A DNA stretch of 64,000 bases from Amycolatopsis japonica (GCF_000732925.1 NZ_CP008953.1:558001-622000), one strand, 5' to 3'. Positions 1-8,741 are shown, numbered from the stretch's first letter. Numbers and translations: made by a program. Notes: generated by a model from the sequence alone, not told the origin.

Positions 1-43
1 GCTAGCATCTGGCAATCCCTGTTACCGAATCGGGGGAGGTCGA

Positions 44-664
44 GTGGCCCGCACCTATGGCGGGGTCGCGCCCGAGCAACGGCGCGCCGAACGGCGTGAA
101 CGCCTGCTCCTGGCGGCCCTGGACCTGTTCACCTCGACGGGCTACCAGCAGGCGAAGATCACCGAGTTGTGCACCCGCGCGGGTGTCTCCACGCGGAACT
201 TCTACGAGGAGTTCGAGAGCAAGGAGAAGGTGCTGCTCACCCTGCACGAGCGGATCAACGCGCTCGCGCTGGAGCATGTCACCGGCACCCTGGAACGGCT
301 GGAGGACGCCGACGCGGTCACCCGGATCGGGACGCTGCTGGACGTCTTCGTCAGCACGGTCACGTCGGATCCCCGGATGCCGCGGCTGAACTACGTCGAG
401 GCCGTCGGGGTCAGCGCCGCTTTGGAGGCACAGCACCAGGAATGGGTCGACCGGTGGGCCGCGTTCATCGAAGCCGAGGCCCGGCACGCCGCCGTGCACG
501 GCGTGGCGCCCGATCGCGACTACCACCTGACGGCGATCGCGCTCGTCGGCGCGGCGACCGGTCTGCTGCGCGAGTGGCAGGCGCACACCCCGCCGCTGCC
601 GGTCGCCGACGTCGCCGCCGAACTCCGGGCCCTGATGCTCGCCGCGATCACCCGGCCCGCCTGA
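44..664 (+). CDS. TetR/AcrR-family transcriptional regulator
   Basis: A 206-residue one-component DNA-binding repressor-type protein. Residues about 15-60 form the TetR helix-turn-helix: a helix ending ALDLFTSTGYQQ, the turn ITELCTRAGVS and the recognition helix TRNFYEEFESKEKVLL. The C-terminal all-helical part is the ligand and dimer domain, whose ligand cannot be predicted. The GTG start at 44 follows a GGGGGAGGT Shine-Dalgarno at 32-40, so the gene is complete. It converges on the conservon GTPase gene, separated by a long hairpin. Its target is unknown because the upstream neighbour is outside the window. Confidence 0.9.
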   Translation: MARTYGGVAPEQRRAERRERLLLAALDLFTSTGYQQAKITELCTRAGVSTRNFYEEFESKEKVLLTLHERINALALEHVTGTLERLEDADAVTRIGTLLDVFVSTVTSDPRMPRLNYVEAVGVSAALEAQHQEWVDRWAAFIEAEARHAAVHGVAPDRDYHLTAIALVGAATGLLREWQAHTPPLPVADVAAELRALMLAAITRPA

Positions 665-673
665 CCGCCCCCT

Positions 674-735
674 GCGTTTCGTCCTCTGAATGCGGTCCTT
701 GCACACGCAAGTACCGCATTCAGAGGACGAAACGC
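674..735. terminator. Perfect 23-bp-stem hairpin, repeat family A copy 1
   Basis: The left arm begins GCGTTTCGTCCTCTGAATGC (674-696) and pairs perfectly with 713-735. An inner CTTGC/GCAAG stem (698-702 with 707-711) lies in the loop. It fills the gap between two convergent stops (664 and 737), so it is probably a bidirectional terminator without a U-tract. Closely similar copies lie at 39304-39365 and 48153-48214. Confidence 0.8.
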
Positions 736-736
736 G

Positions 737-1330
737 TCAGGAAGCGGCGGAGGCGCGCCGGAAGGTGTTGTGCAGCACGGCCAGCAGCGCGTCCCGCACG
801 GAGAGGCGCTGCCGCGCGTCGAAGGTGATCAGCGGGACGTCCTCGCTCACCGCGAGCGCCCACCGCACGTCTTCGAGGTCGTGTTTGAGCGAGCCGTCGA
901 AGACGTTCACCCCGACCACGAACGGCAATCCGGCCTTCTCGAAGTAGTCGACGGCCGGGTAGCAGTCGTCGAGCCGCCGGGTGTCGACGATGACGAGCGC
1001 GCCGAGCGCGCCCAGCACGAGGTCGTGCCACATGAACCCGAACCGGTCCTGCCCCGGCGTGCCGAAGAGATACAGCTTCACCTCTTCGTCGATGGTGATG
1101 CAGCCGAAGTCCAGCGCCACGGTGGTGGTGGTCTTCGACGGCACCTCCCCGCCGGAGCCGTCGACGGCCGCGCCCGCCGAGGTCATGGCCGCCTCGGTGG
1201 TCAGCGGTTTGATCTCGGAGATCGCGCCGACGGTGGTCGTCTTGCCGACCCCGAACCCGCCGGCGATGACGATCTTGACCGGTGTCGGCGGTTTGGCCGA
1301 CGCCGGTTCAGCGAATTGCTTCGAGTCCAC
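737..1330 (-). CDS. cvnD: Conservon small GTPase CvnD
   Basis: A 197-residue MglA/Ras-like GTP-binding protein, the last gene of a conservon. The P-loop GGFGVGKTTT (around residue 25) is followed by a switch region and the segment ALVIVDTRRLDD. The family member of Streptomyces works with a histidine-kinase-like protein, a roadblock protein and a DUF742 protein as a membrane-associated complex resembling eukaryotic G-protein signalling. The GTG start at 1330 overlaps the end of cvnC by 23 nt, as expected for coupled translation. It ends 2 nt from the family A hairpin. The signal and output of this copy are unknown. Confidence 0.93.
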   Translation of the reverse strand: MDSKQFAEPASAKPPTPVKIVIAGGFGVGKTTTVGAISEIKPLTTEAAMTSAGAAVDGSGGEVPSKTTTTVALDFGCITIDEEVKLYLFGTPGQDRFGFMWHDLVLGALGALVIVDTRRLDDCYPAVDYFEKAGLPFVVGVNVFDGSLKHDLEDVRWALAVSEDVPLITFDARQRLSVRDALLAVLHNTFRRASAAS

Positions 1331-1688
1331 GAATGACCCTTTCGATCATGCCGAGGTCCTGGGTGAAGGCTCCCGCCGGGCGACGGAGCACGACGTAGCC
1401 GAGTGCGGCGAGATCCGCCACGAGCACCCTGGCCACGCCGATGTGCAGGCCGAGCATCGCCGCCACTTCGGCGACGGATTTCGTTTCCCGGCAAAGGGAA
1501 ACGATCTCCCGTCGTTCGAAGGTCAGCCGCGCGTGCGACGCCGCGCCGAGCCTGCTCGTGAGCACTTGAGCCTCGATTTCGAGCGTGCCGTCCACCGGCT
1601 GCGCGCGGCCGGCGGTGAGCAGATACGGGCGTAGCGGCGAGATGCCCTGTTCGGCGCCTCGCGGCTGGGGTACCTGATCGTCGCTCAT
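1308..1688 (-). CDS. cvnC: DUF742 protein CvnC
   Basis: A 126-residue member of DUF742, found almost only in actinobacterial conservons. Visible features are the N-terminal segment RPYLLTAGRAQP, a winged-helix-like centre (FERREIVSLCRETKSVAEVAAMLGL, described here only in part) and a C-terminal segment ending FTQDLGMIERVIRGLEAIR. It is thought to bridge the sensor kinase and the GTPase and may bind DNA. The ATG at 1688 follows an AAGGGA ribosome site. It lies 20 nt after cvnB and overlaps cvnD, so it is within one transcription unit. Confidence 0.9.
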   Translation of the reverse strand: MSDDQVPQPRGAEQGISPLRPYLLTAGRAQPVDGTLEIEAQVLTSRLGAASHARLTFERREIVSLCRETKSVAEVAAMLGLHIGVARVLVADLAALGYVVLRRPAGAFTQDLGMIERVIRGLEAIR

Positions 1689-1708
1689 TCCCTTGTCCCC
1701 TCGTCAGT

Positions 1709-2134
1709 TCAGCTGCCGACGCTCTTCTTGAGTTCCTCGATCAGCGCGGGGGTGAGCACCTCGGTGGCGCGGTTGGCGAACATCGCCATCTCGTAGGCGA
1801 TCGTGCCGAGACTGGCCTGCTTGGTGGCGAGCACGCCGAGCGAACAGCCGATGCTGATCGTGCAGACCAGCAGGTAGCCCTGCTCCAGCTCGATGATGAT
1901 CTTGTCGGGCGAACCGAGCGGGTGGCTCTCGGAGACACCGTGCGCGAGGCCGAGCATCGCCGAGCAGATCGCGGCCAGCCGGTCGGCGTTGGCGCGTTCC
2001 AGTTCGGACGACATCGCGATCAGCAGGCCGTCGGCCGAGACGGCGATCGCGCCCATCGCGCTCGCCGTGTTCTGCGCGAAGCGCGTCACCAACCAGTTGA
2101 AGTTCCGGGCTTCGACGCTGACTCCGGTCGTCAT
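1709..2134 (-). CDS. cvnB: Roadblock/LC7-domain protein CvnB
   Basis: A 141-residue roadblock/longin-like protein. The sequence NFNWLVTRFAQNTASAMGAI begins the first helix, followed by the strand pair SADGLLIAMSS and the segment DKIIIELEQGYLLV typical of this fold. Roadblock proteins act as partners or GTPase-activating proteins of MglA-like GTPases, here CvnD. The ATG at 2134 overlaps the cvnA stop in an ATGA tetranucleotide, showing translational coupling. Confidence 0.92.
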   Translation of the reverse strand: MTTGVSVEARNFNWLVTRFAQNTASAMGAIAVSADGLLIAMSSELERANADRLAAICSAMLGLAHGVSESHPLGSPDKIIIELEQGYLLVCTISIGCSLGVLATKQASLGTIAYEMAMFANRATEVLTPALIEELKKSVGS

Positions 2135-4767
2135 CTCTTGCTCTTCTCTCTCTGTTCCATCTCCGGGTTGATGGCTTTCTCCAACCCGTCACTGAAGGCG
2201 TCGAACGCGGCACGCTCGGCCTCGGGGTCACGCATGCCCTTGGGCTTGGTGGTGTTCAGCGCCGCCCGCGCGGTCTGGTGCCGCGCGGCCGGACCTTTCG
2301 CCAGTCCCGGCGCCAGTTGCGCGCCGGGGACCCGCCGGGTGAGACCACCGCGGGAGGCGGCGGGCACCGGTGTCGGGGTCGGCATCGGCGCCGGGGCCGG
2401 GGCCGGGGCGGCGGCCGGTGGTGCTGGTGGTGCGGTGGCCTTCGCGAGTCCGGCCTCGAACCCGTCGAAGGCCGCCTTGGCCGCTTCTGGATCATGCCTG
2501 GACTTCTGCCGCGCCGGCGCTTCGGGGGCACCGGGAAGCTGCGCGCCCTTGACCCGCCGCCGCAGCCCGCCTCGGGTCTCGCCGGGATCGGCGGCGGTGA
2601 GCGTCGGCGCGGGAGCCTGGTAGACGGGCTCAGGCACCGGCGCAGGCAGGGGCGGTGGTTCCAAGATCTCTCCGTCGGTCTTGCGGAACCACCGGAAATC
2701 CTTGGGCTGCCTGCCGTCGCGCGGGATCATCCCGGCGATCGCGAGCGTCGGCGGTTCGCTCGGAGCCGTCTTCTGCCGCGGCTCGGGCAGCGACGGCGGT
2801 GCGGGCTCGTCACCCGGTTCCGCCGTCGGCCACACCGGCGGCGCCGGGACGGATTTCGGCGTGGGCGGCCGGTAGGTCAGCAGATTCGGCGGGACGGTGA
2901 GCCGCGCGGTGATACCCGCGCCCGGCTCGGTCTCGGTCAGCTCGACCTTGAGGCCGTGCCGCCGCGCGAGCCGTCCGACCACGAACAGCCCGAGCACACT
3001 GGTCGGCGCCAGTTCGAGCCGCTCGCGTTCGACCAGCCGCCGGTTCTCCTCGGCGAGCCGTTCCGCGGTCATGCCGATGCCCTGGTCCACGATCACGATC
3101 AGGCAGGAGCCGTCGGGCAGGATCTTCGTGCCGACGTCCACAAAGGACTCCGGCGGGGAGAACGACGTCGCGTTCTCCAGCAGCTCGGCGAAGATCAGCA
3201 CCAGATCGGAGCCGAACGGCGACGACAGCAGGACGTCGCCCATCGAGCCGAGCCGCACCCGCTGGTAGTCCTCGATCTCCGCGAGTGCCGAACGCAGCGC
3301 GGTCGAGAGTTCGATCGGGCCGGAAATCCTTGCCTCGTCCCGGTTTCCCGAGACGACGAGCAGGTTGTCCGCGTTCCGGCGGAGACGGGTGGAGAGGTGG
3401 TCGAGCCGGTAGAGGCTCGCCAGCAGGGCGACGTCCTGCTCGTTGCGCTCCAGTTCGTCGACCAGCGCCAGCTGCCTGCCCACCAGGTTCTGCGTGCGCT
3501 TCGCGACGTTGGCGAACATGAGGCCGACGTTGCGCCGCGTGACGGCCTGCCGTTCCACCAGTTCGGCCGCGGTGGCCTGCACCCGGTTGAATGCTTCGGC
3601 CAGCTTGCCGAGTTCGTCCTGCGAGGACACGTCGATGGTGGCCAGCCGCGGCGCGAGCTCCTCGGCCTGCTCGGTGTCGGTGACGCGGACGAGTTCGGTG
3701 CTCGCGAGGTCCGCGACCGACGTCGCCGCCGTGGTCAGCTTCCGCAGCGGATCCGCGATCGACCGGCTGACCGCGATCGCGAGCCCGCCGACCAGCAGGA
3801 ACAGCACACCGGCGCCGATACCGATCGTCCACGCCAGGTTCTGCGCCGCGTCCGCTCGCGCGGTCGCCGCGTCGGTGATACCGGTGGTGACCGCGTCCTG
3901 GGTGATCCGCCGCTGGTTCGACTGGGCGTCGACGGCGCCGAGGATGTCGGGCAGCAGGTTCTGCACGGCCTGCGGGCCCTTGGCGTCGGAGAGCCTGGCC
4001 TCCAGCGCGTCGACCCGGCGGCCCGTCTCACCCTGCTCGACCGCGACGACCTGCGTGGCCTGGGTGACGTCGGCCTGCTGCACGAACCGTTCGAGGAACA
4101 GCGACGACTGCTGCTTCGCGTCGGCCAGCAGCGGCGCCCCCGATTCGGGGGTGACCAGCACGATGATCAACGCCATCCCGCGCAACGAGTTCTCCTCGTT
4201 CGCGCGCAGCAGCGCGTCGAGCGCCGTCAGCTGCTGGGTGCCCGCCGCGTCACTGGTCTGCTGCGGGACGAGACGGAGCGCGTTGATGACCGCGTCGATC
4301 ACCGCGTGATACGTCCGCGCCACGCTGTCGAGTGAGGCACCGCGCCGCAGCGCGTTCTCCCGGATCTCGTTCAGCGACCCGATGCGCACCAGCGCCGCCG
4401 CGAGTTCTTCCGGCGCGTCGGCGCTCAGCCCCGACCGCACCTGGTTCACCGTTTCCGCGACCACGCCCTGCTGCTTCAGCATCGCCGAACCGCCAGCCGA
4501 CGTGGACGCGATGTAGTGCGCCGTCAGCAGCCGCTCGCGCTGCAGTTCCCAGGCGAGCGTGCCGAGCGCGCGCGCCTGCGACGCGACGTCGGCGGTGGTG
4601 CGGGCGGACCGGGCGTCGTCGATTTCCCCGGCGACGTAAGGCACAGACACCAGGACCACGGCGGTCAGCGGCAGCATCAGGAGCAGGTTGAGCTTGCCCC
4701 GGATGCCGAGTCTGCCGAGCAACCCGGACCGTGCCGTGCGTTCCGGCCGGGACTTCCCGTGCCTCAT
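2131..4767 (-). CDS. cvnA: Conservon sensor histidine-kinase-like protein CvnA with a probable NIT sensing domain
   Basis: An 878-residue membrane sensor. In order: basic N terminus; TM1 (about 26-47); an extracytoplasmic helical region of about 260 residues containing WELQRERLLTAHYI, which resembles nitrate/nitrite-sensing NIT domains; TM2 (about 309-332); HAMP with the DELGKLAEAFNRV segment; a dimerisation helix with LDHLSTRLRRNADN (about 456-470); an HATPase with ELLENA, DQGIGM and GLFVVGRLA boxes; then a 250-residue Pro-rich tail. The tail carries duplicated motifs of the form RGGLxRRVxGAQL and DPEAxxAAFDxFxxGLxKA. The ATG at 4767 was chosen because upstream codons lie inside the ABC ATPase gene; only 2 nt separate the two genes. 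Confidence 0.9.
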   Translation of the reverse strand: MRHGKSRPERTARSGLLGRLGIRGKLNLLLMLPLTAVVLVSVPYVAGEIDDARSARTTADVASQARALGTLAWELQRERLLTAHYIASTSAGGSAMLKQQGVVAETVNQVRSGLSADAPEELAAALVRIGSLNEIRENALRRGASLDSVARTYHAVIDAVINALRLVPQQTSDAAGTQQLTALDALLRANEENSLRGMALIIVLVTPESGAPLLADAKQQSSLFLERFVQQADVTQATQVVAVEQGETGRRVDALEARLSDAKGPQAVQNLLPDILGAVDAQSNQRRITQDAVTTGITDAATARADAAQNLAWTIGIGAGVLFLLVGGLAIAVSRSIADPLRKLTTAATSVADLASTELVRVTDTEQAEELAPRLATIDVSSQDELGKLAEAFNRVQATAAELVERQAVTRRNVGLMFANVAKRTQNLVGRQLALVDELERNEQDVALLASLYRLDHLSTRLRRNADNLLVVSGNRDEARISGPIELSTALRSALAEIEDYQRVRLGSMGDVLLSSPFGSDLVLIFAELLENATSFSPPESFVDVGTKILPDGSCLIVIVDQGIGMTAERLAEENRRLVERERLELAPTSVLGLFVVGRLARRHGLKVELTETEPGAGITARLTVPPNLLTYRPPTPKSVPAPPVWPTAEPGDEPAPPSLPEPRQKTAPSEPPTLAIAGMIPRDGRQPKDFRWFRKTDGEILEPPPLPAPVPEPVYQAPAPTLTAADPGETRGGLRRRVKGAQLPGAPEAPARQKSRHDPEAAKAAFDGFEAGLAKATAPPAPPAAAPAPAPAPMPTPTPVPAASRGGLTRRVPGAQLAPGLAKGPAARHQTARAALNTTKPKGMRDPEAERAAFDAFSDGLEKAINPEMEQREKSKR

Positions 4768-4769
4768 GG

Positions 4770-5558
4770 TCACCTTTCTCCCCGGCTCCGCCCGAGGTGT
4801 CCGCGGTGCTGTTCCCGGACGAGGTCTTCGATGGACGCGCGCAACGAGACGAACTCGGGCGCGCGTTTGACCGCGAGGTCGCGTTCGGCGGGCAGGTCGA
4901 CCACGATGTCCGCGGCCACCCGGCCCGGATCCGAGGCCAGCACCACGACGCGCCCACCGAGGAACACGGCCTCCTCGACGTCGTGGGTCACCATCAGCAC
5001 GGTGGTGTGCGTGTCGGTCCAGATCCGGCGGATCAGGACCTGCATGTCCTCTTTGGTCTGGACGTCCAGCGCGCCGAAGGGTTCGTCCAGCAGCAGCACG
5101 TCGGGCTCGCACACCAGCGCCCGCGCGATCGCGACCCGCTGCTTCTGGCCGCCGGAAAGCTGTTTGGGCAACGACTTCCGCAGGTGGCCGAGCCCGGTCT
5201 CGTCGAGATACCAGTCGATCCGGCGCGCCCGCTCGGCCTTGTCGATGCTCAGCAGTTCGAGTCCGAACGCGACATTGCTCTCCACCGTGCGCCACGGGTA
5301 CAGCGCGCCGTGCTGGAACACCAGCCCGCGATCCGGGCCGGGCCCGGTCACGGCGTCGCCGTCGAGGGTGATCAGGCCCTCGGTCGGTTCGGTCAGCCCG
5401 GCGATCAGCGACAGCAGGGTCGACTTGCCGGATCCGCTCGCGCCGACGACGCAGACGAAATCGCCGCGCGCGACGTCGAGGTCGATCCCGTCGAGCGCGC
5501 GGATGGTCTTGCCACGGACCGTGTAGTCCTTGGCGACCGCTTTCAGCTGAAGCGTCAT
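4770..5558 (-). CDS. ABC transporter ATP-binding protein, nitrate/sulfonate/taurine type
   Basis: A 262-residue ATPase of the SsuB/TauB/NrtC type. It has Walker A GASGSGKST, signature LSGGQKQRVAIARAL, Walker B VLLLDEP and the H-loop in MVTHDVEEA. It energises uptake through the adjacent permease. The ATG at 5558 overlaps the permease stop (ATGA), which excludes the longer upstream frame. Its stop at 4770 is only 2 nt before the cvnA start, so transporter and conservon are probably one operon. The substrate (nitrate, taurine, sulfonate, a thiamine precursor or similar) cannot be read from the sequence. Confidence 0.93.
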   Translation of the reverse strand: MTLQLKAVAKDYTVRGKTIRALDGIDLDVARGDFVCVVGASGSGKSTLLSLIAGLTEPTEGLITLDGDAVTGPGPDRGLVFQHGALYPWRTVESNVAFGLELLSIDKAERARRIDWYLDETGLGHLRKSLPKQLSGGQKQRVAIARALVCEPDVLLLDEPFGALDVQTKEDMQVLIRRIWTDTHTTVLMVTHDVEEAVFLGGRVVVLASDPGRVAADIVVDLPAERDLAVKRAPEFVSLRASIEDLVREQHRGHLGRSRGER

Positions 5559-6508
5559 GCCGCCCACTTCCCGACCCTGGCCCGCAGGAGCCGCAGCGCG
5601 ATGTCGATGACCAGTCCGAGCAGGCCGATCACGATCAGCAGCGCGAAGATCCGGTCGGTCTGGGTGAACCGCTGCGCTCGCATGATCCGCAGGCCGAGCC
5701 CGGCGGTGGCGTTGATCAGTTCGGCTACCACCACGAAGTTCCACGCGGCCGCCGCGTTGACGCGGGTCGCGTCGATCATCCCGGGCAGCGCGTGCGGGAC
5801 GATCACCTTCCGCAGCACTTCGCCGCGCCGCGCGCCGAGCGTGTAGGACACGTCGATCAGGGATCGCGGCACCCCGCGGACGGCGTCGGCGATCATCAGC
5901 GTGTTGAAGAAGACCGTGCCGAGGAACAGGACCGCGACCTTCGACGGTTCGCCGAGGCCGAGCCAGATCATCAGCAGCGGGATGAACGCGCTCGCCGGCA
6001 GATAGCGCAGCATCGCGATGACCGGCTCGAACAGCGCCAGCCCCGCGTCGAACGTCCCCATCACGATGCCGAGCGGCACGGACACGAGGATCGCGAGCCC
6101 GAAGCCGAGCAGCACGCGCTGGGTGGTGGCCCAGAGGTCGCTGAACAGCTCACCCGACTCGATCATCTTCACCAGCGCGTCGAACACCGCGACCGGCGTC
6201 GGGAGGAACATCGGCTTGATCGTGCCGAGTGCGTTCAGCGTCACCCAGATCAGCAGCGGGATCACGAACGAGGCCGCCGCCAGCGTCCACCGCCAGCGGG
6301 CGGGGATCGGCGTCCGCAGTGAAAGCAGCGGGGAGGCGTTCGGCTTGAGGCCCGCCCGGCGGGGCAGCGGCGACCAGTCCGGTCGCGCGCCGCGCCGCTC
6401 TTCCTGCGCCTCGGCGAGCCGCTGCTCGTCTTCGAGACGGCGCGCTTCGGCCTCGTCAGCGTCGTCCGTCCGCTGAGCGGCCCGCCCCGCCGCGTCGGTG
6501 GCGCTCAC
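5555..6508 (-). CDS. ABC transporter permease, nitrate/sulfonate/taurine type
   Basis: A 317-residue BPD_transp_1 permease of the SsuC/TauC family. An unusually long charged N-terminal arm (about residues 1-60, rich in Glu, Arg and Ala) precedes six predicted membrane spans, the first being WTLAAASFVIPLLIWVTLNA. The EAA-loop region is around ARRGEVLRKVIVPHALPGM and contacts the ATPase. The GTG start at 6508 overlaps the stop of the substrate-binding gene (GTGA), and the 3' end overlaps the ATPase gene (ATGA). It is the middle gene of the transporter and is complete. Confidence 0.93.
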   Translation of the reverse strand: MSATDAAGRAAQRTDDADEAEARRLEDEQRLAEAQEERRGARPDWSPLPRRAGLKPNASPLLSLRTPIPARWRWTLAAASFVIPLLIWVTLNALGTIKPMFLPTPVAVFDALVKMIESGELFSDLWATTQRVLLGFGLAILVSVPLGIVMGTFDAGLALFEPVIAMLRYLPASAFIPLLMIWLGLGEPSKVAVLFLGTVFFNTLMIADAVRGVPRSLIDVSYTLGARRGEVLRKVIVPHALPGMIDATRVNAAAAWNFVVVAELINATAGLGLRIMRAQRFTQTDRIFALLIVIGLLGLVIDIALRLLRARVGKWAA

Positions 6509-7509
6509 TTCACCGCCTTGACGTACTGGTCGTCGAACAGCCCGTCGAAGTTCGGGCGGCTCTGGGCGAGCCCGTTGGAGACGATGAAGTCGGCGATCTT
6601 GCCCGCCTGGAAGTTCAGGTGGGCCGGGGTGACGCCGGGAGTGAACGCGTCGAGGTTCTGCTGCTTGGTGAAGATCGTGGTGCCCGCGTCGTAGGACTTG
6701 TACTCGTCGATCGACACCGCGCCGCGTTTCGCCATGATCTTCACGGCCTCTTCGCGGTTCTGCTTGATCCAGTCGATCGTCTCGAACCAGGTGTTCACCA
6801 GCGCCTGGACCTCCTTCTTGCGCTCCTTCGACATCTGCTCGGAGACGACCAGGTGGTCCGGGATGGCGCCGGGGAACTCGGCCGACGTCGCGATCGCGCG
6901 GCTGCCGGGGCGCTCGAGCGCCTTCGAGGTGAAGGGGGCGAAGGCGGCGACGGCGTCGACCTGCTCGCCGACGAACGCGGCCGCGGCGGCGTCGGTCAGC
7001 AGCGGGACGATTTCGACGTCCTTCTCGGTCAGCTTGGCCTCCTGCAGCGCGAGCAGCAGCAGGTAGTGGTCGACGGTGCCCTGCTCGACGGCGATCTTCT
7101 TGCCCTTGAGGTCGGCGACGCCGGTGATGCCCTGGCGGGCGATGATCTTGTCGTTGCCGGTCGAGTTGTCGTTGACCAGCACCACCGACAGCTTCGCGCC
7201 ACCGCTGACCGAGGCGAGGGTGTCGTTCAGGGTCTGGCTGTTGGCGTCGATCGCGCCCGAGGAGAGGGCGTTGATGCTCTCGGTGTAGCTGTCGAACCAT
7301 TTCAGGTCGACGTTCACGCCGTTCTTCTCGAAGAGGCCCTTCTCCTGGGCGACCGCCCACGGGAACCACCCCGGCCAGGCGCTGTAACCGATCGTGACCT
7401 TGGTGCCGGAGGCGGCCGTGCTGTCGGAACAAGCCGAAAGGGCGGTCACGCCCGCCAGCGAAAGGGCGCACAACAACGCCGTCATCAGACGGCGGGAACG
7501 GGAAATCAC
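6505..7509 (-). CDS. ABC transporter substrate-binding lipoprotein (NitT/TauT family)
   Basis: A 334-residue lipoprotein with a type II signal peptide: basic MISRSRRLM, a hydrophobic stretch, then lipobox LSAC with the lipidated Cys at residue 27. The mature part starts with KVTIGYSAWPGWFPWAVAQE, typical of the SsuA/TauA/ThiY periplasmic-binding group. The GTG at 7509 has an AGGAG ribosome site 6 nt upstream and gives a proper signal peptide, unlike longer in-frame starts. It is the first gene of the transporter-conservon run. The ligand could be nitrate, a sulfonate or a pyrimidine; none is proven. Confidence 0.92.
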   Translation of the reverse strand: MISRSRRLMTALLCALSLAGVTALSACSDSTAASGTKVTIGYSAWPGWFPWAVAQEKGLFEKNGVNVDLKWFDSYTESINALSSGAIDANSQTLNDTLASVSGGAKLSVVLVNDNSTGNDKIIARQGITGVADLKGKKIAVEQGTVDHYLLLLALQEAKLTEKDVEIVPLLTDAAAAAFVGEQVDAVAAFAPFTSKALERPGSRAIATSAEFPGAIPDHLVVSEQMSKERKKEVQALVNTWFETIDWIKQNREEAVKIMAKRGAVSIDEYKSYDAGTTIFTKQQNLDAFTPGVTPAHLNFQAGKIADFIVSNGLAQSRPNFDGLFDDQYVKAVK

Positions 7510-7898
7510 AACGCACTCCTGGGGAAGGGGAGTAACTCGGGCGTGGAAAGTTCCGGCTGTTCGAGCGCAGGACTGATCGACCGGTGTCGAACTCCCTCGG
7601 GGAAGCCCGGCCGGCAATGGCGGATGGCGCGGCCGCACACCCGGCCGTCCCATCCAAACCTCTGAACGTATTGGATAGAGGTGATCACCCCGTTGCTCTC
7701 GGCGGCGATCCTATCGAGTGGCGCAAGGTCTACCTAGTGTGATCGTCGGCTCTTGCACGATTCGCTGTCACATTCTGCTAAATCCGGCCGTTCGCCCCAA
7801 TGGGCGGACTCTCGCCTGATGGACAACCCGGGCCCGGACGTCGTACGTCCATCGGGTGGCGGGTGAATCTTCGCCCGCCCTTCGGGAGGGAGCAGAGG
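7510..7898. promoter_or_regulatory. Divergent promoter region with a GGTGATCACC palindrome
   Basis: These 389 nt separate the ABC/conservon operon from the secreted-protein gene and contain no convincing gene. A perfect 10-bp palindrome GGTGATCACC sits at 7680-7689 beside an AT-richer patch, and could be an operator for the operon. The 170-nt leader before 7509 was checked by eye for known riboswitch cores; none was recognised. Confidence 0.4.
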
Positions 7899-8270
7899 AT
7901 GAAAATTCGTTCGGCCGCGGCGTGCGTCGCGGGGGCGGCGCTCGTGTCCACTTTGCTCGGTGCGGGGCAGGCGAACGCGACCAGACCGTCCAGTCTGGTC
8001 ATCAGCCCGAGCGCCGTCGTCGCAGGTGGGACGGTCACCGCGGATATCTACTGCCTGCGCCCGTCCGGTGCGGGCGAGCTCGCGACGTCCCTCGTCGCGG
8101 ACGGTCTCGCCGCCCCGATCCCCTTGCGCGTGGTGGGCGACGGCGGGACCGGCGGCATCGGTGTCGCGTTGCGCGGCGACGGTCCGGTGGGGACGGTGCC
8201 TGGGCGCTACACGGCGGCTTACGACTGCTGGGGCTGGATCGTTCGCGCGGAGTTCACTGTCACGAACTGA
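7899..8270 (+). CDS. Small secreted protein of unknown function
   Basis: A 123-residue protein with a Sec signal peptide (MKIRSAAACVAGAALVSTL, cleavage probably after the ANA near residue 29). The mature part of about 95 residues is beta-rich (SLVISPSAVVAGGTVTADIY), with two cysteines in YCLRPSG and YDCWGW that could form one disulfide. It resembles small immunoglobulin-like exported proteins of actinomycetes, but no family is claimed. The ATG at 7899 is preceded by GGGAGGGAGCAGAGG. A longer in-frame start at 7800 would bury the signal peptide and is rejected. Confidence 0.75.
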   Translation: MKIRSAAACVAGAALVSTLLGAGQANATRPSSLVISPSAVVAGGTVTADIYCLRPSGAGELATSLVADGLAAPIPLRVVGDGGTGGIGVALRGDGPVGTVPGRYTAAYDCWGWIVRAEFTVTN

Positions 8271-8741
8271 CAGAAGCGAAGGCCGGTTTCGGGACGCGAA
8301 TTGCCGTCCCGGAGCCGACCCTCGCTGACACATCAGGGGGAGATGTTCCGGGCGGTAATTTCTGTCAATCGACAGAATTGGCTCCGGCGGGCGCGGGCGC
8401 CGTCGTGAAAACCGGAAGAATTGTTCGCGGCGCGCCGAAATACCGGCGAAACAAAGTGGAAAGAATTCCTCGCCGATCCACGCGGACCCGGTCTGTCCAG
8501 GGCATTTCCGCCGTTTGTGGAGGCGGACGCGATTTCGCGGGACCGACGTTCGACCTTGATCGATCAGGCTCGGCCGGGTAACGGGGAGGTGACGGCTTGC
8601 GGTCCGGCGGCTACACACAGATGATCCAGCAGGGGTGGCGGGTGTCACCGTTCAGTGGGTTTCGCCGCCGCGTCGGAGGCAATACCGTCGGCGGCAAAGC
8701 CGAAGTCACAGATGCCCCGACCGGGTACGGAGGTTTGGCGG
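8271..8741. other. Intergenic region with an inverted repeat
   Basis: This 471-nt stretch contains no supportable gene; short frames lack good starts and ordinary codon use. It has an AT-rich segment with an inverted repeat TTCTGTC-AATC-GACAGAA at 8360-8377, which could be an operator or a weak hairpin, and a TTGATCGATCA segment near 8557. The promoter of pdxH presumably lies towards its end. Confidence 0.4.

Noticed and set aside
2278..4335. Very long plus-strand frame opposite cvnA
   Set aside because: It is the GC-rich antisense shadow of cvnA, with Arg/Gly-rich low-complexity translation; the same holds for other long antisense frames in the window.
7510..7680. Possible riboswitch in the leader of the ABC/conservon operon
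   Set aside because: No conserved core of SAM, thiamine or cobalamin riboswitches could be seen by eye.
8421..8624. 67-codon frame before pdxH
   Set aside because: No ribosome site, AT-rich codon positions unlike neighbours and no recognisable composition of a protein.
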